From the NCBI GenBank assembly GCA_964456445.1, contig CAYWBI010000070.1, positions 1 to 18,129 on the forward strand: 18,129 bases of DNA, in the 5' to 3' direction. A model generated the notes under the pieces. That model saw only the letters and a list, made by a program, of their open reading frames with translations, was not told where the DNA came from and made no database searches. Below are positions 7,729 through 14,386 of this stretch, piece after piece (within the stretch, counting starts at the first letter, position 1; every line of letters begins with the position of its first letter). The position numbers were made by a program, and so were the translations under genes. The DNA is from CAYWBI01 sp964456445 (GTDB taxonomy: Bacteria; Calditrichota; Calditrichia; Calditrichales; J004).

Positions 7729-7756
7729 AAAAAAAAGAAATGAGGAAAAAAGCCTC
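7729..7756 (-). terminator. Weak terminator-like hairpin upstream of flgF
   Basis: On the minus strand GAGG pairs with CCTC across a seven-base loop (7742-7756), followed after four bases by a T-rich stretch containing eight consecutive T. This could end transcription from the upstream three-gene unit before the flagellar promoter region. The stem has only four pairs, so support is modest. Confidence 0.25.
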
Positions 7757-7888
7757 TCCCATGCGGAAGAAATTACCCTTATAAAACTGCATGCAAAATT
7801 CTTACTTCAAAAAAATAGTTACTATTCAGCTGTATAAAAACTAAAGTGGATTCATGATAGCCTACAGCCATATAATGCGTTATAAATA

Positions 7889-7952
7889 ACCGCAAAGGCG
7901 CGAATACGCAAAGAAAATCATAAAAAACTTAGCGTCTTAGTGCCTTGGCGGT
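7889..7952. repeat. 64-bp imperfect palindrome, MITE/REP-like
   Basis: Two 25-base arms (7889-7913 and 7928-7952) are inverted copies matching at 20 of 25 positions, around a 14-base A/T-rich loop. One arm begins ACCGCAAAGGCGCG and the other, read on the minus strand, ACCGCCAAGGCACT. Within each arm AAGGC- and ACGC-AAG-type units recur. The same style of sequence (an ACC-C-AAGGC... arm with a TTTTATGATTTT-like centre) is, from memory, scattered between genes in many unrelated bacteria. It would form a long hairpin in RNA and lies 79 bp past the end of the small barrel gene, so it might also protect or end that mRNA. It contains no ORF. Only one copy is seen here. Confidence 0.7.
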
Positions 7953-8030
7953 AAAAAAAGAAAAGAAAATTACAAGTCATTAATCAAGCGAAATTTGCCC
8001 CACCATCCAAAGCGCAACAAAATGCTCAAT

Positions 8031-8492
8031 CTATAACTTGCGCCTGGCCGAAAATTCCAGACCGGTTGGGAAAAAAGATTTATTGGCTTTACTCAGAAAC
8101 AAAGACAGCCACAACTTTCCCTGATATTGGTTTAATTTATCCTTCGCATATAATGCACCTGGTTCAAAGTTCAGCATGGACAGATACGTCCTGCTTCCAT
8201 TTATAACAGGGCTGGCCATCAACACATAACGAAGGCCCATTTGCGCTTGCCAGCTAACGCCCTTAAAATTATGTTGCAGGCCAAGACCCACAGCATACGG
8301 TAAACCTTTTTCAGGGACCAGGTAATAATCAATCGTCACCTGTTGGTTATTTGCTAAATGCTGTTCATAACCCACACCAAGGAATATATGCCCGCTTAAC
8401 ACAAAAGATAAACGCAGGCCCTGGCCAAAAGCAACCATGGCCATCGCCAGGACTATTTCCGATATCAACAGATATCTGTGATCTTTACACAT
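8031..8492 (-). CDS. Small secreted beta-barrel-like protein, unknown function
   Basis: I do not recognise a family. The 153-residue product starts with a signal peptide (MCKDHRYLLISEIVLAMAMV, likely cleaved near AFGQG). It continues with a run of amphipathic strands: LRLSFVLSGHIFLGVGYEQ, QVTIDYYLV, YAVGLGLQHNF, VSWQAQMGLRYVLM, KLWLSLFLSK and TGLEFSARRKL. Alternating hydrophobic residues, glycine- and tyrosine-bearing strands and polar turns suggest a small outer-membrane barrel of about six to eight strands, though the last residue is not the usual aromatic. GGAGG precedes the ATG, and the gene follows the membrane-protein gene by 12 bp, so the two are co-transcribed. Confidence 0.7.
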   Translation of the reverse strand: MCKDHRYLLISEIVLAMAMVAFGQGLRLSFVLSGHIFLGVGYEQHLANNQQVTIDYYLVPEKGLPYAVGLGLQHNFKGVSWQAQMGLRYVLMASPVINGSRTYLSMLNFEPGALYAKDKLNQYQGKLWLSLFLSKANKSFFPTGLEFSARRKL

Positions 8493-8504
8493 GGCCCGCC
8501 TCCT

Positions 8505-9167
8505 TTATTTTTCATGCTTAAACAAATAAAAAGCGCTTAACACGATTGGCACGGCCAAAAGCGCAAGAAGTGTGACTTTAAGATAAAAATCAAATTTACA
8601 CTTTATGAGAAAATACAAAACAGGCAGACTGAATAACGTTAAAATGATGGCACTGGCCGTAGGATACTTCGGAATCATCAACACCGTGCCAAGAAGAACG
8701 AAAAACGGAAAAACCTGTATAATTCCCGCCATCGAAAACAATGGGTGTGACAGAAAATTGAAGATAATAAAGATAAGTGCAATAAATCCTGTCAACAAAC
8801 GGGCCGCTTGCCGATGGGAATAATTTTGAAAAATGCTTATATAAAATTTGGTTGAAATGGGGACGATCAACAACATATACAGCATGTTGTTCAGCTGCTT
8901 TCCGGCCAGTATATAATCTTTTATTATAACAATCAGCAGCAAACCCAACATCAGATAATACGCCATCTGTCCCGAGGACTGCGCAATATAGAGTTGTCGC
9001 TCATCGGGTTGGCCCTTTAAAGGCAGCATAGCATGCACAAGCGGTGCGGCCCAAATGATGGCAACGGTGGGGACAAGTAAATAGGGAGTTAATAAGGGGC
9101 CGGAGAAAACCAACAAGAGTAAGACAGCCAGCCAAATCGCTTTTAACATACTCACGGAAACTTTCAT
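8505..9167 (-). CDS. Multi-pass membrane protein next to an Xre regulator
   Basis: The 220-residue product is an integral membrane protein with about eight hydrophobic segments (roughly residues 7-23, 29-47, 66-85, 93-112, 124-140, 145-165, 170-188, 196-215) and very short loops. The longest loop carries GQPDERQLYIAQSSG (residues 52-66). A DER motif at the end of a helix pair, in a membrane gene next to a small Xre regulator, recalls DUF2178-like proteins, but I would not assign it. The start is the ATG at 9167, with GGGAGG four bases before it; the frame extends to a GTG at 9191 without such support. It lies 50 bp after the regulator gene, probably in one operon. Confidence 0.8.
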   Translation of the reverse strand: MKVSVSMLKAIWLAVLLLLVFSGPLLTPYLLVPTVAIIWAAPLVHAMLPLKGQPDERQLYIAQSSGQMAYYLMLGLLLIVIIKDYILAGKQLNNMLYMLLIVPISTKFYISIFQNYSHRQAARLLTGFIALIFIIFNFLSHPLFSMAGIIQVFPFFVLLGTVLMIPKYPTASAIILTLFSLPVLYFLIKCKFDFYLKVTLLALLAVPIVLSAFYLFKHEK

Positions 9168-9217
9168 CTGCCCTCCCAATTTTGAAACCACTCAAAATAA
9201 AACAGCTAATTAAGTTC

Positions 9218-9421
9218 TTAATCTTCGCTATCCAGCATAAATACTTCATCCACACGTTTATCCAGAATACGCGCAAGTTTTAAAGCAAGCCGGACTGAAG
9301 GATTAAACACCCCTTTTTCAATTGCAATGATTGTCTGCCGACTTACCCCGGCAGCTTCCGCTAATTTTGCCTGTGTCATTTCATTTTTGTGAAAGCGATA
9401 ATAGCGCACCTTGTTTTCCAT
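9218..9421 (-). CDS. Small Xre-family HTH transcriptional regulator
   Basis: The 67-residue protein is essentially one helix-turn-helix domain of the compact YozG-like type. MTQAKLAEAAGVSRQTIIAI (residues 15-34) holds the HTH, then EKGVFNPSVRLALKLARILD and a short acidic tail (DEVFMLDSED). Such stand-alone regulators usually sit first in an operon with a membrane protein and repress it, which is the layout here. The ATG at 9421 has no Shine-Dalgarno. The promoter upstream puts the transcription start on this ATG, so leaderless translation is likely; a GTG two codons earlier would then lie upstream of the transcript start. The target and inducer are not visible. Confidence 0.9.
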   Translation of the reverse strand: MENKVRYYRFHKNEMTQAKLAEAAGVSRQTIIAIEKGVFNPSVRLALKLARILDKRVDEVFMLDSED

Positions 9422-9427
9422 GGCCAC

Positions 9428-9456
9428 ATAGTAATATATTAACTACATTTTGTCAA
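9428..9456 (-). promoter_or_regulatory. Strong sigma-70-type promoter of the Xre operon
   Basis: On the minus strand a perfect TTGACA (9456-9451) is followed by exactly 17 bases and TACTAT (9433-9428). Seven bases further is the A of the regulator's ATG, the normal +1 position, predicting a leaderless mRNA. A ten-base perfect palindrome TAATATATTA (9432-9441) overlaps the -10 and spacer and could be an operator for autoregulation by the encoded Xre protein; this last point is inference. Confidence 0.75.
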
Positions 9457-9485
9457 GTTTTATTTACATTTTAAATATAAAAAAA

Positions 9486-9503
9486 ACTGCCCGCTGAGGC
9501 AGT
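9486..9503. terminator. Bidirectional rho-independent terminator
   Basis: ACTGCC (9486-9491) pairs perfectly with GGCAGT (9498-9503) across a six-base loop. On the minus strand the stem is followed by TTTTTTTATATTT, ending transcription of the PPIase gene whose stop lies 50 bp upstream. On the plus strand it is followed by CTTTTTGTTT, so it could work in both directions. It also insulates the Xre promoter from read-through. Confidence 0.8.
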
Positions 9504-9552
9504 CTTTTTGTTTCAAGTGAAGGAAAAGAGCATCCCGGTGGCTATGTATATT

Positions 9553-10056
9553 TTAATCCAGGACTTTATTCCACACTTCCAGTTTATCGGCCGTCCGGGC
9601 AAACAAAGCAGTGACATCACCTTCTATAACAATCCCTTTAAGGCTATCGCCCTGTTGGATGGCATCCACAATATCCTGATCCACGGGACCGGAAACTTCT
9701 CCAAAAACAGCATGTTTGCCATCCAGCCAGGGGGTGGGCACATGGGTTATGAAAAACTGGCTTCCATTTGTATTTGGTCCGGCATTGGCCATAGAAAGCT
9801 TTCCGGGCGTATCATGCACGAGAGATGGATCAAACTCATCTTCGAAGCGGTAGCCGGGGCCGCCGCGGCCTGTACCATCCGGGCAGCCGCCCTGGATCAT
9901 GAAATCCGGGATCACACGGTGAAAATTTAAATTATCATAAAATCCACGTTGGGCCAGATTTACAAAGTTGGCCACGGTATAGGGTACCTTATCTGCAAAA
10001 AGTTTTACATGAATTTTTCCTTTTGCCGTTTCAAGTACCGCTGTAAGTTCAGACAT
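9553..10056 (-). CDS. Cyclophilin-type peptidyl-prolyl cis-trans isomerase
   Basis: The enzyme interconverts cis and trans peptidyl-proline bonds and helps protein folding. The 167-residue product is a single cyclophilin domain with the catalytic residues in place: FHRVIPDFMIQGG (Arg47, Phe52, Gln55), then GPNTNGSQFFITH (Gln100, Phe102) and TPWLDGKHAVFGEV (Leu111, His115). Trp110 matches the cyclosporin-contact tryptophan of eukaryotic CypA, which many bacterial PpiB proteins lack. There is no signal peptide, so it is cytoplasmic. I chose the ATG at 10056 because GGAG lies seven bases before it; that site overlaps an upstream in-frame ATG at 10068. A strong terminator follows the gene. Confidence 0.95.
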   Translation of the reverse strand: MSELTAVLETAKGKIHVKLFADKVPYTVANFVNLAQRGFYDNLNFHRVIPDFMIQGGCPDGTGRGGPGYRFEDEFDPSLVHDTPGKLSMANAGPNTNGSQFFITHVPTPWLDGKHAVFGEVSGPVDQDIVDAIQQGDSLKGIVIEGDVTALFARTADKLEVWNKVLD

Positions 10057-10076
10057 GATGTTCTCCATTTAAGAAA

Positions 10077-10187
10077 CTATTTGTTATTTTTAGTATTCAT
10101 ATTTATAAACGTTGTAGATATCCAGCCCGGTAATCTTTTAAAATCCTCCGGATAATGTCTGTAACCAGATGACCCGAAAACAGGCAT
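10077..10187 (-). CDS. Candidate 36-residue small ORF between tnaA and the PPIase gene
   Basis: This short frame (MPVFGSSGYRHYPEDFKRLP, then GWISTTFINMNTKNNK, TAG stop) begins 26 bp after the tnaA stop and ends 20 bp before the chosen PPIase start. AGGAG abuts the ATG with no spacing, which is poor for initiation, and the start lies inside a hairpin (10167-10189). The composition is protein-like, but a random frame of this length is not rare. I do not recognise it. Confidence 0.22.
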   Translation of the reverse strand: MPVFGSSGYRHYPEDFKRLPGWISTTFINMNTKNNK

Positions 10188-10189
10188 CT
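10167..10189 (-). other. Nine-pair stem-loop just after tnaA
   Basis: On the minus strand AGATGCCTG, a TTTT loop and CGGGTCATCT form a stem of nine pairs (one G-T) with one bulged T, 25 bases past the tnaA stop. It lacks a T tract, so it is not a standard terminator; it may stabilise the tnaA 3' end or hide the start of the small ORF overlapping it. Confidence 0.4.
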
Positions 10190-10213
10190 CCTATAAAAAC
10201 TTTTCGTCACCCA

Positions 10214-11596
10214 CTATTCGTTTGTCGATATCGGTTCAAAGTGACACGTAAAGTGCCTTAGAAACCTGGGTTGTTTGGTTATCCGGTAGCCGGTTATTTT
10301 GTCCCTGTCTTTCAAAACCGCGTCGAGGACTTCCACAATATAATCGAAATGGCTCTGGGTATAAACCCTGCGGGGGATGGCCAGTCGTACCAGTTCCAAT
10401 GGCGATGGCTGTTCGACACCTTGCGGGTCAAAATGGCCAAACATCACGCTGCCCAGTTCCACACTGCGTATGCCACCATCGAGATAAAGGGCATTTACAA
10501 GGCCAATGCCCGGATAATGCAGGGGCGGGATATTGGGCAAGAAGGCCTTGGCATCCAGAAAGACGGCATGGCCGCCAACGGGTTTTACATACGGGATATC
10601 GCGCGCATCCAGGGCACGGGCAAGGTATTCAACCGTGGCATGGCGATATTGCTGATAATCATATTCCAATGCTTCCATCAGGCCTACGGCAGCGGCCTCC
10701 AAATCCCTTCCGGCCAATCCACCATAGGTGATAAACCCTTCACGCATGATCAACACATTTTGAAAATCTTCGGCCCAGGCGTCATCATTGCAGATTAAAA
10801 AACCGCCGATATTGACCAGGCCGTCTTTTTTCAGGCTCATCGTCGCGCCATCGGCATAGGAAAACATTTCCTGGGCAATTTCCAAAAGGGATTTATCGGC
10901 ATAGCCCTTCTCACGTTCTTTTATAAAATAAGCATTTTCCGCAAAACGACAGGCATCGATAATAAGGGGGATATCATATTTTTGCAGGAGCCGTTTTGTT
11001 TCGCGAATATTTTGCATGGAGACCGGTTGCCCACCGCTGGTGTTGTTGGTCACGGTGATCATTGCAAAAGGGATTTTTTCTTTGCCATATTTGCGAATGG
11101 TTTCATCAAGCGCATCGATGTTCATATTTCCTTTAAACGGTGCAATAAAGGCATTATCCAGCCCTTCATCACAGATCAGGTCCAACGCATTTACACCAAC
11201 AAATTCAAAATTGGCGCGTGTGGTATCGAAGTGGCTGTTATTGGGAACAACATCCCCTTTTTTTGTCTGGGTTAAGGCCAAAATGCCTTCAGCGGCACGT
11301 CCCTGATGAGTAGGAAAGATATGTTTGATACCGGTAATATTGCGAATAGTCTGTTCAAATCTACGGAACGATGGACTACCGGCATAGCTTTCATCACCAA
11401 GCATCATTGCCGCCCATTGTCTGGTGGACATGGCACCGGTCCCGCTGTCGGTCAACAAATCGATCGCACAGTCTTCCGAGTTGAGATAAAATACATTATA
11501 GTGTGCTGCCTTTAAAGCCGCTTTGCGTTCTTGGGCGGAAATTACTTTTAGCGGTTCGGTAACCTTTATCCGAAACGGTTCAATAATTGTTTTCAT
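10214..11596 (-). CDS. tnaA: Tryptophanase (L-tryptophan indole-lyase)
   Basis: The enzyme is PLP-dependent and splits L-tryptophan into indole, pyruvate and ammonia. The 460-residue product begins MKTIIEPFRIKV and has the beta-eliminating-lyase core: DLLTDSGTGAMSTRQWAAMM (47-66), PTHQGRAAE (95-103), TNNTSGGQPVSMQN, DACRFAENAYF and MSLKKDGLVNIGG with the PLP lysine at Lys257. Length and numbering match tyrosine phenol-lyase closely, but the specificity positions are tryptophanase-like: Asp124 (FDTT, where phenol-lyase has Thr124), Leu381 (VELG, where it has Arg381) and His448 (LRHFT, where it has Phe448). The lack of the extra loop of the E. coli enzyme resembles Bacteroides-type tryptophanases. 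The ATG at 11596 follows AAGGA. No permease gene is adjacent. Confidence 0.93.
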   Translation of the reverse strand: MKTIIEPFRIKVTEPLKVISAQERKAALKAAHYNVFYLNSEDCAIDLLTDSGTGAMSTRQWAAMMLGDESYAGSPSFRRFEQTIRNITGIKHIFPTHQGRAAEGILALTQTKKGDVVPNNSHFDTTRANFEFVGVNALDLICDEGLDNAFIAPFKGNMNIDALDETIRKYGKEKIPFAMITVTNNTSGGQPVSMQNIRETKRLLQKYDIPLIIDACRFAENAYFIKEREKGYADKSLLEIAQEMFSYADGATMSLKKDGLVNIGGFLICNDDAWAEDFQNVLIMREGFITYGGLAGRDLEAAAVGLMEALEYDYQQYRHATVEYLARALDARDIPYVKPVGGHAVFLDAKAFLPNIPPLHYPGIGLVNALYLDGGIRSVELGSVMFGHFDPQGVEQPSPLELVRLAIPRRVYTQSHFDYIVEVLDAVLKDRDKITGYRITKQPRFLRHFTCHFEPISTNE

Positions 11597-11878
11597 AATC
11601 ATCCTTCTTTTTTAACAAGGGTTAATTTACGGATTTTAGAGTAGTCTTACCAACAATGGGGATGTAATTTATTTTTCAACAAAAATGGGTGCGGCCTCTA
11701 AGCGCGGAATTGAGCAAATTGTTTTCCTTAACCATAGGCTCTTGCGTAGTGGCAAATCCTTTTATCCTGGCTCAGCCTGAGGGAGCTGTTTCGATGGGTG
11801 GACGCACATTCTGCGTCTTTATCCTACCCACTGCAATAAATCTTTTTAATTTTCCATTATCATCAAATAAGCCGCTAT
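11597..11878. other. Structured non-coding region upstream of tnaA
   Basis: This 282-bp stretch lies between the PLD gene and tnaA. It holds a two-part stem (11795-11830: TGGGT/ACCCA enclosing GACGCA/TGCGTC, with an eight-base bulge on one side), a CTCAG/CTGAG mini-palindrome (11771-11781), and the octamer TTTATCCT twice (11761-11768 and 11818-11825). One minus-strand frame that overlaps the end of the PLD gene runs through it with a single stop, which could be a decayed gene or chance. Short frames here have no tryptophan codon, so no tnaC-type leader is evident. I find no clear promoter or terminator. Confidence 0.5.
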
Positions 11879-13408
11879 TTATAAGATGCCCTTTGGCACA
11901 AAACCCCTTGTCCAGGCCTTAAACCGTTTCCACCATCCGGCATGGGAATCCGGGTTATTTTTTCGTGTTGTTAGCCAGGCATTTTCCATTTTAAATTCTT
12001 CGTCCATTACGGTATTAAGTCTTTGGGCAACATTCGCTGAATGAATTATCGTGACACACTCCGTATTCAGATTGGCGCTGCGCGGGTCCAGATTAAAGGT
12101 TCCGATCACGGCAATTTGCCCATCAACCACCATGGATTTGGCATGGAGCCCAAAAACAGGGGTAAAATTTATTTTCTTTTGCAGGGCGCTGGTCATAACC
12201 CTGAAACGCACAGCGGCATCCGGGCGGAATTCATAAATTTGAACACCGGTAGCAAGCAATTTCTTTCGGTCGCGCTGGTAACCATTAAATGCCTCAAGAT
12301 TATCGGTTGAAGCAAGGCTGTTAGTCAATATTCTTACATTTACGCCTCGTTTGACAGCCGCTTCGAACAGATCCCGACTAAACTGAGTGGTTATCAGATA
12401 AGGTGTTTGAATGGCAATTGAGTTTTTTGCCTGGCGGATGAGCCCGATCAACCTTTCGGTGGTTTTTCCACTGCCGCCTAATCCATGGGAACCGTCATTT
12501 TTACCGGGATCATCGGAGATAAAACGGATACTATCGACCCATTGCAGATCGCCGGATTCCTGAATTGCCCGAAAAGCATTGGGTATATTTGTAATTTTCT
12601 CCCTGACCTGTGGCCAAAAATTTGCAGGGTTACAGGCATATTGATGCAGCCAGTTAAAACTTTTAGTCGTATCAATATCAAAATCCATTGGATCCACCAG
12701 GTTCTCAACGGGTTCGGAAAATTCACTTTCCCAGAATTGATCAAAAGACTTTTGTATTTTATCGGAAATACCTCCAATTAGCAAGACGTCACGATCGCGG
12801 AAGTTGTATTCGTGGTCATAATCAAAATATTCATCGGCAATATTGCGTCCCCCGGTAATCACAGCCTTCCCGTCCACGATAAAAGTTTTATTGTGCATAC
12901 GCTGATTAAACTTGCGAAAGTGAGTGGCAAGGTTATACATTTTTTGTGGAAAATTCTTACCAATATTAGCCACGGGATTATAGATACGAATGGATAAATT
13001 CTTTTGTGCATTGAGTACCAGCAATTCGTCGGCATCGGCATCCACCAACAAATCGTCAACAAGGATGCGTACTTTGATGCCCCGTTGCGCGGCACGAAGC
13101 AGATAGTCCGCAGCGATAAGCCCCACATTATCCGTTGAAAATATAAAATACTGGATGTCGATGGTATGTTCTGCAAACTCCGATAACCAGGCACGCGCCA
13201 CCATGGATATATCGCCTTCTTCCAGGGAATAGACGCCCGTTTTAGCATGCATTAAATGGGCAACCGGTTCCAGTTGTTTTGAGAGGTTCAGCGTATCATT
13301 ACGATGGATTTTTTGGCAGAAGTCCTGTGCTTCCGGGATATGAGGCCGCGCATTTGAAGCACAGCCCAAAATTACAAACAGTAAGAGGAGAACAGGTGTT
13401 TTTTTCAT
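11879..13408 (-). CDS. Phospholipase D-family lipoprotein, ClsC/YmdC-like cardiolipin synthase
   Basis: The 509-residue product is a PLD-superfamily enzyme with two HKD motifs: RMHNKTFIVDGKAVITGGRN (His172, Lys174, Asp179) and GLHAKSMVVDGQIAVIGTFN (His422, Lys424, Asp429), the second followed by LDPRSANLNTE. This pairing and length resemble E. coli ClsC (YmdC), which makes cardiolipin from phosphatidylglycerol and phosphatidylethanolamine; the exact reaction here is inferred. The N-terminus is a lipoprotein signal (MKKTPVLLLLFVILGCASN, lipidated Cys16), so it is envelope-anchored. No strong Shine-Dalgarno precedes the ATG. It follows the DUF1684 gene by 66 bp with no terminator between, so shared transcription is possible. 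Confidence 0.87.
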   Translation of the reverse strand: MKKTPVLLLLFVILGCASNARPHIPEAQDFCQKIHRNDTLNLSKQLEPVAHLMHAKTGVYSLEEGDISMVARAWLSEFAEHTIDIQYFIFSTDNVGLIAADYLLRAAQRGIKVRILVDDLLVDADADELLVLNAQKNLSIRIYNPVANIGKNFPQKMYNLATHFRKFNQRMHNKTFIVDGKAVITGGRNIADEYFDYDHEYNFRDRDVLLIGGISDKIQKSFDQFWESEFSEPVENLVDPMDFDIDTTKSFNWLHQYACNPANFWPQVREKITNIPNAFRAIQESGDLQWVDSIRFISDDPGKNDGSHGLGGSGKTTERLIGLIRQAKNSIAIQTPYLITTQFSRDLFEAAVKRGVNVRILTNSLASTDNLEAFNGYQRDRKKLLATGVQIYEFRPDAAVRFRVMTSALQKKINFTPVFGLHAKSMVVDGQIAVIGTFNLDPRSANLNTECVTIIHSANVAQRLNTVMDEEFKMENAWLTTRKNNPDSHAGWWKRFKAWTRGFVPKGIL

Positions 13409-13474
13409 AACTTAAGGCTATCCGGTTTGATAGGTTCTTTTACCCAATATTTTCAACTACACTTAAAAATCTAA

Positions 13475-14371
13475 TCAATTATGGGCAGAACCAAACATTT
13501 TCTCTCCGGCTTCCACAGCAAAGTCAAGCCTGTTGCCCTCCGGTGGTAAGGGACAGGTTGCAAAGGGTGTAAAAACGCAGGGTGGATTATACGCCTTATT
13601 AAAATCTATAAATGTTTCCCCAATTGAGTCCGCTTTTTCCACATATAAAAAACGTCCCCCCCCGTAGGTGGCATCACCATTTGTTTTATCCGCAAAAATA
13701 ATCCAATATTGATCTCCTCCAGAGGCGCTTAAGACTTTAAGCGTATAAGGTTTGCCATTGTGTTCAAAAGCCAACATGCCCGGGGATGGCGATTCTTCCA
13801 TCTGTCCCAACACGTTGGGGATTTGAACCGTGTGCCCCTTTGATGCAGGTATAAGCCGCGCCTTTATACGCCAGCTTTTTTTAACTGGAAAACGCTCAAT
13901 CCCGGTAAACGCCTGCAGTAAAGGACTGGCTTTGTCCTTTAATCGTATGCCGGTTTTATCCCCGCGCCGGATAACATACCAAACTAACGTTTTCAACGTT
14001 AACATCGTAGGTGATCCTGTCAGATCGTTTTTAAGATTTAGGGATGTTACAATTTTTCCATTATTTTCCACCTGTATGTCCGGGTTGACCATTACCCTAA
14101 CCGAGGAGTCTTCCAGAAAGAAAGAACCGATAAAAGCCGGGGCGCTGTTTGGAAAAATGATACGATTGGATGAGTCCGCGCCAAAACTGTTTTCACCCGG
14201 TTTAAGCCAGTATAGTCCGGCAAGGGTAAGCCATCCTGTATCATTTTTCAGGTTTTCAATGCGTTTATTGTGCCAGGTTTCGATTGACTTATTGTAAGGG
14301 GAATTCGTGCTGCATGAGACTATGAGGGCAAGAATAAAACCAATCACAGATAACTGTATTTTATATTGCAA
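13475..14371 (-). CDS. DUF1684-family lipoprotein, TTG start
   Basis: The 298-residue product matches DUF1684, a family of unknown function common in Bacteroidota and relatives. Family landmarks are DTGWLTLAGLYWLKPGENSF (44-63), WYVIRRGDKTGIRLKD, FTGIERFPVKKSW, ATYGGGRFLYV and DFNKAYNPPCVFTPFATCPL followed by PPEGNRLDFAVEAGEKMF. The leader MQYKIQLSVIGFILALIVSC gives a lipobox with Cys20, so it is a lipoprotein. The start is TTG at 14371, chosen because a perfect AGGAGG lies four bases ahead and the resulting leader has a normal basic n-region. It follows the histidine-kinase stop by 15 bp and is almost surely co-transcribed. The GGGR motif is encoded by a run of eight G. Confidence 0.9.
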   Translation of the reverse strand: MQYKIQLSVIGFILALIVSCSTNSPYNKSIETWHNKRIENLKNDTGWLTLAGLYWLKPGENSFGADSSNRIIFPNSAPAFIGSFFLEDSSVRVMVNPDIQVENNGKIVTSLNLKNDLTGSPTMLTLKTLVWYVIRRGDKTGIRLKDKASPLLQAFTGIERFPVKKSWRIKARLIPASKGHTVQIPNVLGQMEESPSPGMLAFEHNGKPYTLKVLSASGGDQYWIIFADKTNGDATYGGGRFLYVEKADSIGETFIDFNKAYNPPCVFTPFATCPLPPEGNRLDFAVEAGEKMFGSAHN

Positions 14372-14386
14372 AGGGCCTCCTATTTG

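Larger units (their letters stand above)
7601..8030. other. Intergenic region between flgF and the next gene unit
   Basis: This 430-bp A/T-rich stretch separates the flagellar operon from the upstream three-gene unit, all transcribed leftwards. It holds, from the flgF side outward, the sigma-54-like site, a five-base-stem inverted repeat (7657-7671), the weak terminator-like hairpin and the 64-bp palindrome. I see no ORF with a ribosome-binding site, no tRNA and no CRISPR-like repeats. Confidence 0.7.

Noticed and set aside
7681..7740. Sigma-28 promoter (CTCGATAA with an upstream CAAA)
   Set aside because: The spacer is about 19 bases instead of 15-16 and the -35 box is poor.
10214..11596. 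Calling this gene tyrosine phenol-lyase
   Set aside because: The three substrate-specificity positions are Asp, Leu and His, as in tryptophanases, not Thr, Arg and Phe.
11597..11878. A tnaC-type attenuation leader peptide before tnaA
   Set aside because: The short minus-strand frames here contain no tryptophan codon and have no proper ribosome-binding site.
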